Shown here: piece after piece, positions 1 to 5,809 of the stretch
Layout: each line of letters begins with the position of its first letter
Position numbering within the stretch: position 1 is the stretch's first letter
NCBI GenBank assembly: GCA_029777755.1
Contig: JAKORQ010000181.1
Location: 1 to 5,832 of the forward strand
Reading direction: 5' to 3'
DNA length: 5,832 bases
Source: Planctomycetota bacterium
Lineage (GTDB): Bacteria > Planctomycetota > Phycisphaerae > Tepidisphaerales > Tepidisphaeraceae
Program-made: the position numbers and the translations under genes
Notes under the pieces: generated by a model
The model's input: the letters and a program-made list of their open reading frames with translations, nothing else
Told to the model about the DNA's origin: nothing
The model's database searches: none

Positions 1-1197
1 CACCAGCGACACGATCGCCATCGGAAGGTATGGCAGCGGCTTCAGTTCCGGCTGAGCGAGAAGTGCGATCCAGGGAACACTGGCCACCGCGCCGACGAGG
101 ATCGCCCAGATCCCCACCGCCATCACCACCGGGCGGGAGAGCAAAGCGCGATACTCATGGCGGGCGGTACGGGCGATGGCATCGGCCACCAGGAACGCGA
201 GGAACGGATACGTCACCAGCGTGTAATGCGGAAGCTTGGTGCGCATCAGCTCGAAGAAAATCCATGGCCCAACGATGGCGGCGATAGCGAAACGCGTCGG
301 TTTCTCTGCGCGGTGTCGCCAGGCCACGTAGACGGCAAAGGGAATCACCAGGCTCCAGGGGAAGAACGTGGCCCATACCAGGGCAAGGTAGTAGCCGACC
401 GGACCGCTGTGGCCGAAGGTGGATTGCGTCAGGTGAGCATCAACCGCGCCCAGTGCCCCCATGATCCAGGCCGGCTCGCGCCTGTGCAGCGCAATCAGCC
501 AAGGGGCACACACTGCCAGGCTGATCACCACGCATAGCAGACCGCCGGCTGCGCACCGGGCGATATTCTTCGCATTCATCCTCTGCCACCAGGCGCGGAA
601 ATCGAGGATGGCCAGCACCAGCAGCGTGGCGGCCGGCGGCACGAAGACGATCGGCCCCTTGGTCAGCCCGCCTAACCCCATGGCCAGCGAAAAAAGCAGG
701 AAGGTCGGCCAGGTGAAACCTTTCAGGTACCAGCGCATCAGGCAGAGCATGGCCGACGAGACAAACACCATCAAAGTGGCATCGGTCAGGCACATCTTGG
801 CCGAGATGATGGCCATGGCGCAGGTGCCATAGATGAAGGTGGTCCAGGTGGCGCGAAAGGAGTCGGCCAGGCGCGTGAAGCCAAAGGCGATGATGCACAG
901 GACTATTGTCTGCGCGACTGAGGCATAAAAGCGCACGGCTAACTCGGAAGGCCCGCCGAACAGCGCGTAGCCGGCCAATTGCAGCCAGTAGACCAGCACC
1001 GGCTTCTCAGTGCGGAGCTGATCGAGGTAACGCGGGACGACCCAGTCGCCAGTCTGCCACATCTGCTGGGAGCACTGGGCGTACCAGCCCTCATCGCGGT
1101 CCCAGAGGGGAACCCGCCCATTGCCAACCAGATAGAGTGCCGCGCAGGCGAGGATGATCAGGATCAGCCATCGCCGCAGCGTCCGCGCATCGTTCAT
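1..1197 (-). CDS. GT39/ArnT-like integral membrane glycosyltransferase (C-terminus beyond left edge)
   Basis: The minus frame is open from the ATG at 1197-1195 to base 1, giving 399 residues with no stop. Seen: a very hydrophobic protein with a first membrane segment at about residues 10-25 and repeated segments to the edge. After the first segment comes WDRDEGWYAQ (32-41), holding the acidic pair expected in the first periplasmic loop, then TEKPVLVYW (63-71), LTDA (137-140), TKGP (179-182), H263 with GYY (268-270), FPW (279-281) and TKLPHY (320-325). Family knowledge: this motif order matches PMT_2/GT39 enzymes such as ArnT, which move a sugar from a polyprenyl-phosphate carrier to lipid or protein on the outer face of the inner membrane. 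Donor and acceptor cannot be told here. Members usually have about 500-600 residues, so 100 or more lie outside the window. There is no SD before the ATG. It starts 36 nt after the stop of the small membrane protein gene on the same strand, so the two are probably co-transcribed, perhaps with an extra internal promoter. Confidence 0.9.
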   Translation of the reverse strand, partial: MNDARTLRRWLILIILACAALYLVGNGRVPLWDRDEGWYAQCSQQMWQTGDWVVPRYLDQLRTEKPVLVYWLQLAGYALFGGPSELAVRFYASVAQTIVLCIIAFGFTRLADSFRATWTTFIYGTCAMAIISAKMCLTDATLMVFVSSAMLCLMRWYLKGFTWPTFLLFSLAMGLGGLTKGPIVFVPPAATLLVLAILDFRAWWQRMNAKNIARCAAGGLLCVVISLAVCAPWLIALHRREPAWIMGALGAVDAHLTQSTFGHSGPVGYYLALVWATFFPWSLVIPFAVYVAWRHRAEKPTRFAIAAIVGPWIFFELMRTKLPHYTLVTYPFLAFLVADAIARTARHEYRALLSRPVVMAVGIWAILVGAVASVPWIALLAQPELKPLPYLPMAIVSLV

Positions 1198-1206
1198 TTG
1201 AGCAGC

Positions 1207-1237
1207 TACAGTATTTGATGGGCGCGGGGCCGGTCAA
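1207..1237 (-). promoter_or_regulatory. Putative promoter of the GT39 gene, overlapping the upstream stop codon
   Basis: Reading the minus strand, TTGACC (1237-1232) is followed after 16 bp by AATACT (1215-1210), and the ATG starts 12 nt further on. The TGA of the upstream gene lies inside the -35-like hexamer. The ATACTGTA 8-mer (1214-1207) recurs before the next gene upstream. A start here would give a leader of only a few nucleotides, which fits the missing SD. Seen by eye only; a promoter is inferred. Confidence 0.4.
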
Positions 1238-1677
1238 TGCGAGCGGGAACGGACCTGCTGATTGGCCGGTCGAGTGGCGGGATAGAGGCGGTTAAGGTCG
1301 ATCGTCAAACGAGTGCCCGGCGGGATGAACTCCGACTGCGAGAGCAGGCACTGCTCAGCGGTATTCCACAACTCCACCTTGTAGGTGCCCGAATGGAGGA
1401 AGAATCGGGCGCTGTACTGGTTTTCCTTGTCCAGGGCATCGCGCCAGGACTTTGTCTTGAGCCCATCGCGGCTCATGCGCTCCACCACGACACTGTAGCC
1501 ATCGAGGGTGTAGTTCCCCGCGACAACCAGGGTGCAGTTGGTCTCCGGGGTCGTCATGTAGCGGTAGTAGATTACACCGGTGGTAAGCAGGAAGATGAGG
1601 AAAGCGCCGACCAGGGCGGCCCAAACCTTGACCGGCAGTGGACGGCGGGCGGAGCTTTCATCCTTTTGATGCGACAT
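1234..1677 (-). CDS. Hypothetical single-pass membrane protein with extracytoplasmic beta-rich domain
   Basis: This 147-residue protein belongs to no family I recognise. Seen: a basic N-terminus (R11, R12, K17), one membrane segment at about residues 18-38 (alanine, leucine, isoleucine and phenylalanine rich), then a soluble domain of about 105 residues. The soluble part alternates hydrophobic and polar residues in probable strands (TLVVAGNYTL at 49-58, YSVVVE at 61-66, TYKVELW at 98-104, TRLTIDL at 122-128). It has exactly two cysteines, C48 and C110, which could form a disulfide if it faces the periplasm. The pattern of a 'GTYKVEL' strand followed by 'PPGTRLTIDL' recalls Ig-like or PEGA-type sandwich domains, but this is a resemblance only. 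The tail from about 133 is polar and basic. No SD precedes the ATG at 1677-1675; a TATACT box does. It lies 36 nt upstream of the glycosyltransferase gene and is probably transcribed with it, so it may act in the same envelope process. Confidence 0.75.
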   Translation of the reverse strand: MSHQKDESSARRPLPVKVWAALVGAFLIFLLTTGVIYYRYMTTPETNCTLVVAGNYTLDGYSVVVERMSRDGLKTKSWRDALDKENQYSARFFLHSGTYKVELWNTAEQCLLSQSEFIPPGTRLTIDLNRLYPATRPANQQVRSRSH

Positions 1678-1683
1678 CGCCTG

Positions 1684-1715
1684 TACAGTATACCCGCAAC
1701 CCGACCCGGTTCACG
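1684..1715 (-). promoter_or_regulatory. Putative -10 element (TATACT) upstream of the small membrane protein gene
   Basis: On the minus strand TATACT (1692-1687) matches the sigma70 -10 consensus at five of six positions and ends 9 nt before the ATG at 1677. The -35 region is poor (GTGAAC or CGTGAA, about 16-17 bp upstream). The 8-mer ATACTGTA (1691-1684) is shared with the site before the GT39 gene, and it overlaps the 8-bp palindrome CTGTACAG (1681-1688), a possible operator. No SD is visible between the box and the ATG. Confidence 0.45.
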
Positions 1716-1759
1716 GCAGGGACAGCGGCATTTGTGCGGGAATGGACCGGATGCGGCGA

Positions 1760-1776
1760 GGAGTTGGACAAACTCC
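1760..1776 (+). promoter_or_regulatory. Perfect inverted repeat GGAGTT-N5-AACTCC in the divergent control region
   Basis: GGAGTT (1760-1765) and AACTCC (1771-1776) are exact reverse complements around a 5-nt centre. The repeat overlaps the -35-like TTGGAC (1764-1769) proposed for thrC, the position expected of a repressor operator. It could also fold as a short RNA hairpin if transcription starts further upstream. Which protein would bind is unknown. Confidence 0.35.
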
Positions 1777-1792
1777 GTTCGTCCACTTAACT
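1764..1792 (+). promoter_or_regulatory. Putative thrC promoter TTGGAC-N17-TTAACT
   Basis: TTGGAC (1764-1769, with an A following) matches TTGACA in all but two positions. After 17 bp comes TTAACT (1787-1792), a weak -10 with three of six consensus matches. It ends 12 nt before the ATG at 1805, the same distance as at the GT39 gene, so the transcript would be leaderless or nearly so. The weak -10 keeps confidence low. Confidence 0.3.
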
Positions 1793-1804
1793 TCATGCTC
1801 CGCC

Positions 1805-3079
1805 ATGAACGATGCTGCTTACCAGAAGTGCATTAACCCATCCTGCAACGCCACCTATGGGATCGACGAGGTGCTGACGGGATGCAAGAAATGCAAGAGC
1901 CTGCTGGACATTGCCTACGACTGGAACCGCCTTCCGGTGCCCAAGAGCATGGGATTCTTTGAGCACCGCTGGAACACCAAGGGTCTGCACTCCACGGGCG
2001 CCCTGGACTTCTCCGGCGTGTGGCGATTCCGCGAGCTGATGCCCTTCTATCGCACGGAAGCAGACATCGTCACCATCGGCGAAGGGCGAACCATCCTCCA
2101 GCAGGCCGACCTGCTCGCGAAGAACATCGGCATGCAGGCCGGGTCCCTTTACCTGCAGTATGAAGGGCTCAATCCCTCCGGCAGCTTCAAGGACAACGGC
2201 ATGACGGCCGCCTTCACCCATGCCCGCATGGTCGGCGCGACGAAGGTGGCGTGCGCGTCCACCGGCAATACCTCGGCCAGCCTGGCGATGTATGCCTCGC
2301 TATCCGGGTTCAAGGGGTTGGTGTTCATTGGTTCCGGCAAGATCTCCATCGGTAAGCTGTCGCAGGCGCTCGACTATGGCGGCATCACCCTGCAGATCCA
2401 GGGCGATTTTGACGACTGCCTGCGTCGCATCCGGCAGATCGCCGCCGACCCGAAGAACGGCATCTACCTGATGAACAGCGTAAACCCCTTCCGGCTCGAG
2501 GGGCAGAAGTCGATCATGTATCGCATCCTCGAGGCGCGAAGCTGGGAACCGCCGGACTGGGTGATTGTCCCCGGCGGCAACCTGGGCAACTGCTCGGCAT
2601 TCGGCAAGGCGTTCATGGAGCTCAAGGAACTGGGGCTGATCAACAGGATCCCCCGCCTGGCGATAATCAACGCCTCGGGCGCCAATACGCTCAACGAGCT
2701 GGTCACCCGCCGTGGGCTCTGTTGGAATGGCGGCAATTACGATCGCCAGGCGGTTGAGAGCATCTACGCGGCGATGGATGAGAGCCACTATCGGCCGCAC
2801 ACCATCGCCAGCGCGATCGAGATCAGTCGTCCGGTGAATCTTCCCAAGGCGCTACGGGCGCTGGATGTAATGAACGGCGTCGTCCGCGAAGTGACCGATG
2901 AGGAGATTCTCGAGGCCCGTGCCAAGGTGGCGCGCTGGGGCTTTGGCTGCGAGCCAGCCAGTGCGGCAACCGTCGCCGGTCTGCAGAAGCTCATGGCCGA
3001 GCAGATCATCTCGCCCGGCGAGTCTGTGGTCTGCATCCTCACGGGACATGAGCTGAAGGACCCGAACGCCACGGTGTAG
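1805..3079 (+). CDS. thrC: Threonine synthase, zinc-ribbon type, frame ended by an in-frame TAG
   Basis: Threonine synthase is a cytoplasmic PLP enzyme that converts O-phospho-L-homoserine and water to L-threonine and phosphate, the last step of threonine synthesis. Seen (424 residues to the TAG): an N-terminal zinc ribbon C9-x4-C14...C27-x2-C30; NPSGSFKDNG (123-132) with K129 as the predicted Schiff-base lysine; STGNTSAS (152-159) and PGGNLGN (256-262) as cofactor-binding loops; SVNPFRLEGQ (225-234); and near the end LTGHELKDP. These place it firmly in fold type II PLP enzymes of the ThrC family. The ATG at 1805 is chosen because the ribbon begins eight residues later; an in-frame ATG at 1742 would add 21 residues that look non-coding and would place the start upstream of the proposed promoter. 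No SD precedes 1805. No hom or thrB lies beside it, so it appears to be a single-gene unit. The frame continues past the TAG with a family-like tail, described separately. Confidence 0.93.
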   Translation: MNDAAYQKCINPSCNATYGIDEVLTGCKKCKSLLDIAYDWNRLPVPKSMGFFEHRWNTKGLHSTGALDFSGVWRFRELMPFYRTEADIVTIGEGRTILQQADLLAKNIGMQAGSLYLQYEGLNPSGSFKDNGMTAAFTHARMVGATKVACASTGNTSASLAMYASLSGFKGLVFIGSGKISIGKLSQALDYGGITLQIQGDFDDCLRRIRQIAADPKNGIYLMNSVNPFRLEGQKSIMYRILEARSWEPPDWVIVPGGNLGNCSAFGKAFMELKELGLINRIPRLAIINASGANTLNELVTRRGLCWNGGNYDRQAVESIYAAMDESHYRPHTIASAIEISRPVNLPKALRALDVMNGVVREVTDEEILEARAKVARWGFGCEPASAATVAGLQKLMAEQIISPGESVVCILTGHELKDPNATV

Positions 3080-3105
3080 TACCACACAGGCATCGACCTT
3101 AAGGC

Positions 3106-3121
3106 GGCGCAGGACAGCGCC
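3106..3121 (+). other. GC-rich hairpin GGCGC-N6-GCGCC downstream of the thrC TAG
   Basis: GGCGC (3106-3110) and GCGCC (3117-3121) pair perfectly around AGGACA. Two more pairs (G3104-C3125, C3105-G3124) can form past a two-base bulge. The stem begins about 25 nt after the TAG. Its loop has no T tract behind it, so it is not an intrinsic terminator. Whether it affects decoding is speculation. Confidence 0.3.
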
Positions 3122-3160
3122 CCGCGGCATCAGCCTACCGGCGCGCTTGTCAACGAGCCG

Positions 3161-3184
3161 ATCCAGGTGCCTGATGACCTGGAT
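3161..3184 (+). repeat. Perfect 8-bp inverted repeat ATCCAGGT-N8-ACCTGGAT
   Basis: ATCCAGGT (3161-3168) and ACCTGGAT (3177-3184) are exact reverse complements around an 8-nt loop. It lies inside the thrC continuation and encodes part of the conserved-looking IQVPDDLD segment, so protein constraint may explain it. No T tract follows on either strand. Confidence 0.4.
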
Positions 3185-3229
3185 GCCATCCTGAGGGCCA
3201 TCAACGCCTGATGATCGCGGCTGCGGAGT

Positions 3230-3260
3230 GGGCGTGCGTCAGAAATTCTCGCGCACGCCC
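3230..3260. terminator. Strong hairpin between convergent thrC and carbonic anhydrase genes
   Basis: GGGCGTGCG (3230-3238) and CGCACGCCC (3252-3260) form a perfect 9-bp GC-rich stem with a 13-nt loop. It starts 19 bp after the TGA of the extended thrC frame, and the loop contains the stop codon of the convergent gene. A symmetric stem here could end or protect both transcripts. Neither side is followed by a T tract, so it is not a textbook intrinsic terminator; Rho-dependent ending with a 3' protective hairpin is equally possible. Confidence 0.5.
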
Positions 3261-3784
3261 CAGATGCGGTTTGTCTCAACGCGATAGTAGAGCGGCACGA
3301 CCTTGATCTTGGGGTAGCGCTTCCTCAGCCGGGCGGCCTCGCAGATCAGGAAGTCTATCTCGTTGCCCAGCTCAAACATCGGCGCAAACTGCGTGAAGTG
3401 CTGCTCGGCGAACTCACGGTCCCATCCGGCGTGTTCCACCAGGTTGTTGATGAATGCATCGCGCTTTCCCACCAGGTTGACCATGCCGCAGCCGTTGTGG
3501 CCAATCAATGCAATATGGCGCACGCCGCCGATGGCGATGGCGAAAGAGACTTTGAATTCACTGTGACGCAGATCCGCCCCGCCGGAGCGGATGATATACG
3601 CGAACTGATCAGGGATGCGCAGGTGCTTGCGATGATCCATGCACATGCCAACCAGTAGTTGTGCCGTGTCGTAGGTTTCGAACGGCCGCTGCATGTTCTG
3701 GTATTCAACCAGCCTGCCGATGGGCGTGTTACTCCATTCCGGGGGAATCTGCTGAGGATTAGCGAGCTCGAACAGTCTTTCCAT
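3239..3784 (-). CDS. Small beta-class carbonic anhydrase-like protein
   Basis: Beta-carbonic anhydrases are cytoplasmic zinc enzymes that interconvert CO2 and bicarbonate. Seen in this 181-residue protein: CMDHR (48-52), matching the CxDxR motif that supplies a cysteine ligand and the Asp-Arg dyad; a following strand and turn IIRSGGADLR (64-73); then GHNGCGM (95-101) with the H-x2-C ligand pair. The predicted zinc ligands are C48, H96 and C99, and all three are present. The length fits the short, type II-like members (roughly 160-190 residues). The region before residue 40 and the C-terminal part (145-181) are less familiar, so another role in this superfamily is possible. The ATG at 3784 is preferred: the frame stays open upstream to 4018 but that part overlaps glgB and looks non-coding. 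An AGGAG (3802-3798) lies 13 nt before the ATG, longer than usual. It follows glgB by 104 bp on the same strand and may be expressed with it. Confidence 0.82.
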   Translation of the reverse strand: MERLFELANPQQIPPEWSNTPIGRLVEYQNMQRPFETYDTAQLLVGMCMDHRKHLRIPDQFAYIIRSGGADLRHSEFKVSFAIAIGGVRHIALIGHNGCGMVNLVGKRDAFINNLVEHAGWDREFAEQHFTQFAPMFELGNEIDFLICEAARLRKRYPKIKVVPLYYRVETNRIWGVRENF

Positions 3785-3843
3785 CTTCTGCGTGCATCTC
3801 CTGACTTTCGCTCCAGTCACGATAGGCACAAGTAGCCGCCGCG

Positions 3844-3859
3844 TCTCCCCATCGGGAGA
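3844..3859. other. Intercistronic hairpin TCTCCC-CATC-GGGAGA
   Basis: A perfect 6-bp stem with a 4-nt loop sits 29 nt after the glgB stop on the minus strand. On that strand it is followed by GC-rich sequence and no T tract, so it should not be a strong intrinsic terminator for glgB; it may be a processing or stability element between the two cistrons. On the plus strand it is followed by GATTTTC, but no plus-strand gene reads into it. Confidence 0.35.
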
Positions 3860-3888
3860 GATTTTCAGATGGAATAAGTGTAAGCAAC

Positions 3889-5796
3889 TTAACGCTGCAC
3901 CGGCTTGAGGATCACCGCGCCAAGTGGGGGCAGTGTCAGGCTGACCGAGTTTGGCCACTGCAGGTAAGGCTCCGGCGACGCCTCGATCTCGCCGAGATTC
4001 CCCACGCCCGTGCCCCAATAGATCTCGGCATCGCTATTGAGCAGTTCGCGCCACACGCCGCCCCGCGGCACGCCAATGCGGTAGTTGTAACGTGGCACGG
4101 GCGTGTAATTGATGGCAATCAGCAATACGTCCTCTGTATCGCGCGCCTTGCGCAGGAAGCTGATGATGCTCTGTTCGTTGTCATTGGCATTGAGCCACTC
4201 ATGGCCGAACGGTTCGCAGTCTCCTTCGTGCATGGCCGGCTCGCTGCGATAGAGGCGGTTCAGGTCATCCACCAGTTTCTGCACGCCGCGATGGCTGGGC
4301 CACTCCAGCAGATCCCAGTCCAGCGAGGCATCATGATTCCACTCCTTCCACTGTCCAATCTCCCCTCCCATGAAAAGCAGCTTCTTCCCCGGCTGGGCGT
4401 ATTGGGTCATCAGCAGCAGCCGCAGGTTTGCGAACTTCTGCCAGGCATCCCCAGGCATCCTCCCGATCAGCGATCCCTTAAGATGCACCACCTCATCATG
4501 CGACAGCGGCAGCACGTAATTCTCGGCGTACTGGTACATGCCGCGGAAGGTCAGCTCGGTGTGATGATACTTGCGGTGGATGGAATCGCTCTTGAGGTAT
4601 GTGAGCGTGTCGTTCATCCAGCCCAGGTCCCACTTGTAGCCGAAGCCAAGGCCGCCGATGTGTACCGGCCGGGAAACCATCGGCCAGCTTGTCGATTCCT
4701 CGGCGATGGTCTGCACGCCCGGGTATGCGGCATACAGTTCGCGGTTCATCTGCCGCAGCATCTCGATCGCGTCGACGTTCTCCCGGCCGCCAAAGGCATT
4801 GGGAACCCACTCCCCCTGCGATCGTCCGTAGTCCAGGTAGAGCATTGACGCCACCGCATCCACCCGCAGGCCATCAGCGTGATACTTGTCGATCCAGAAC
4901 ATGGCGCTGCTGATCAGGAAGGAGCGTACCTCATGCCGGCCGTAGTTGAAGATGGCGCTTTTCCAGTCGGGATGAAAACCCTGCCGCAGGTCGGCATGCT
5001 CGTACAGGTGCGTGCCGTCAAAGTACGCCAGGCCATGGGCATCGGTGGGGAAATGTGAAGGCACCCAGTCGAGGATCACGCCAATGCCACGCTGATGCAG
5101 GTAGTCGATCAGGTACATCAGGTCCTGCGGCGTGCCGTAGCGGCTGGTGGGAGCGAAGTAGCCCGTCGTCTGGTAACCCCAGGAGCCGTAGAAGGGATGC
5201 TCCATCACCGGCAGGAACTCCACGTGCGTGAAGCCACGGTCGATCAGGTAGTCGGCCAGGCACGGGGCAAGCTCGCGATACGTCAGGGGACGATCATCCT
5301 TGCGCTTCGCCCATGAGCCCAGGTGCATCTCATAGATGCTCAGGGGGCAATCATGCTTCTGCAGTTCGCTGCGCTTCTCAAGCCAATGGCTGTCATGCCA
5401 ATCGTAACTGAGGTCCCAGATGACCGACTCGCGCGCGGGCGGGGCGCTGTGCATGAAGCCGAATGGATCGACCTTGTCGGCCGCAAAGTCGTACTTCTCG
5501 GAGGCGACGTAATACTTGTACGCCAGTCCCGGGCGGCACTCGGGGATAGTTAGCTGCCAGATCCCGGACTCCTCCAGCTTTTGCATGGGATGGCGCGACT
5601 TGTCCCATTCGTTGAACTCGCCGATGACGGAGACGTAACTGGCATTGGGAGCCCACACGGCAAACTGTACTCCCCTGCCTTCGCCGAGGTAGTGCGCCCC
5701 AAGTTTCTCGTAGAGGCGGCTGTGCGTGCCCTCGTTGAAAAGGTAGATGTCCTGCTCGCTTAAGTGTGTGGCGTCGCCGGTTTGTGTCTGGCTCAT
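3889..5796 (-). CDS. glgB: 1,4-alpha-glucan branching enzyme (GH13)
   Basis: GlgB is cytoplasmic. It cuts an alpha-1,4 glucan chain and rejoins the piece by an alpha-1,6 bond, making the branches of glycogen. Seen (635 residues): a linker helix with the conserved FNEGTHSRLYEKLGAH run (20-35), one CBM48 domain at about 40-125 (FAVWAPNASYVSVIGEFNEWD region), and a GH13 barrel from about 150. All four GH13 regions are intact: DWVPSH (243-248), GLRVDAVAS (309-317) with nucleophile D313, TIAEES (363-368) with the acid/base glutamate at E366/E367, and LSHDE (431-435) with H433 and D434. A C-terminal beta domain ends at PLGAVILKPVQR. It lacks the extra N-terminal N1 domain of the ~730-residue E. coli type. 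The ATG at 5796 is chosen because AGGGGA lies 7 nt before it; an in-frame TTG at 5826 would add ten poorly conserved residues. No other glycogen gene is visible. Confidence 0.96.
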   Translation of the reverse strand: MSQTQTGDATHLSEQDIYLFNEGTHSRLYEKLGAHYLGEGRGVQFAVWAPNASYVSVIGEFNEWDKSRHPMQKLEESGIWQLTIPECRPGLAYKYYVASEKYDFAADKVDPFGFMHSAPPARESVIWDLSYDWHDSHWLEKRSELQKHDCPLSIYEMHLGSWAKRKDDRPLTYRELAPCLADYLIDRGFTHVEFLPVMEHPFYGSWGYQTTGYFAPTSRYGTPQDLMYLIDYLHQRGIGVILDWVPSHFPTDAHGLAYFDGTHLYEHADLRQGFHPDWKSAIFNYGRHEVRSFLISSAMFWIDKYHADGLRVDAVASMLYLDYGRSQGEWVPNAFGGRENVDAIEMLRQMNRELYAAYPGVQTIAEESTSWPMVSRPVHIGGLGFGYKWDLGWMNDTLTYLKSDSIHRKYHHTELTFRGMYQYAENYVLPLSHDEVVHLKGSLIGRMPGDAWQKFANLRLLLMTQYAQPGKKLLFMGGEIGQWKEWNHDASLDWDLLEWPSHRGVQKLVDDLNRLYRSEPAMHEGDCEPFGHEWLNANDNEQSIISFLRKARDTEDVLLIAINYTPVPRYNYRIGVPRGGVWRELLNSDAEIYWGTGVGNLGEIEASPEPYLQWPNSVSLTLPPLGAVILKPVQR

Positions 5797-5809
5797 TCGC
5801 TTTGTCCCC
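5797..5809 (-). promoter_or_regulatory. Shine-Dalgarno site of glgB
   Basis: On the minus strand AGGGGA (5809-5804) precedes the ATG at 5796 by 7 nt. It supports the ATG over the TTG ten codons upstream, and it is the only well-spaced SD seen before a gene in the window. The promoter lies beyond the right edge. Confidence 0.6.

Larger units (their letters stand above)
3077..3211 (+). other. In-frame continuation of thrC beyond TAG: missing C-terminal tail
   Basis: Directly after the TAG (3077-3079), in the same frame, 43 sense codons run from TAC at 3080 to a TGA at 3209-3211. The peptide begins YHTGIDLK and ends PIQVPDDLDAILRAINA. Third codon positions are G or C in 35 of 43 codons, like a real gene. 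From memory of the family, zinc-ribbon threonine synthases commonly continue after the GHxLKDP motif with a 'YHTG'-like segment and end in a 'P..VP.DLDAI.RA' helix, so this looks like the native C-terminus. Read through, the protein would have 468 residues including the residue at the TAG. It could reflect a nonsense mutation (making thrC slightly truncated), a base-call error, or amber read-through; the window alone cannot decide. No separate start codon or SD supports an independent small gene. Confidence 0.8.

Noticed and set aside
440..898. Long minus-strand open frame (152 codons) within the glycosyltransferase region, and similar plus-strand frames
   Set aside because: These are other-frame shadows of the GT39 gene with Arg/His/Pro-rich composition and no recognisable motifs.
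1742..1804. Upstream in-frame ATG that would add 21 residues to threonine synthase
   Set aside because: The added stretch lacks family resemblance, overlaps the candidate promoter and inverted repeat, and the zinc ribbon already begins just after the ATG at 1805.
3080..3211. A separate small gene after thrC
   Set aside because: There is no start codon or SD at its beginning, and it is exactly in the thrC frame with a family-like tail.
3785..4018. 78-residue N-terminal extension of the carbonic anhydrase-like frame
   Set aside because: It overlaps the end of glgB, has low-complexity shadow-like composition, and the family-like sequence starts only after the ATG at 3784.
4441..4460. Perfect 10-bp tandem repeat CCAGGCATCC
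   Set aside because: It lies inside glgB over the family-like MPGDAW segment, so it follows from coding sequence.
4201..4848. Plus-strand 215-codon open frame antisense to glgB
   Set aside because: It is antisense to a fully conserved GH13 gene, has no SD or family features, and is expected by chance in GC-rich DNA.
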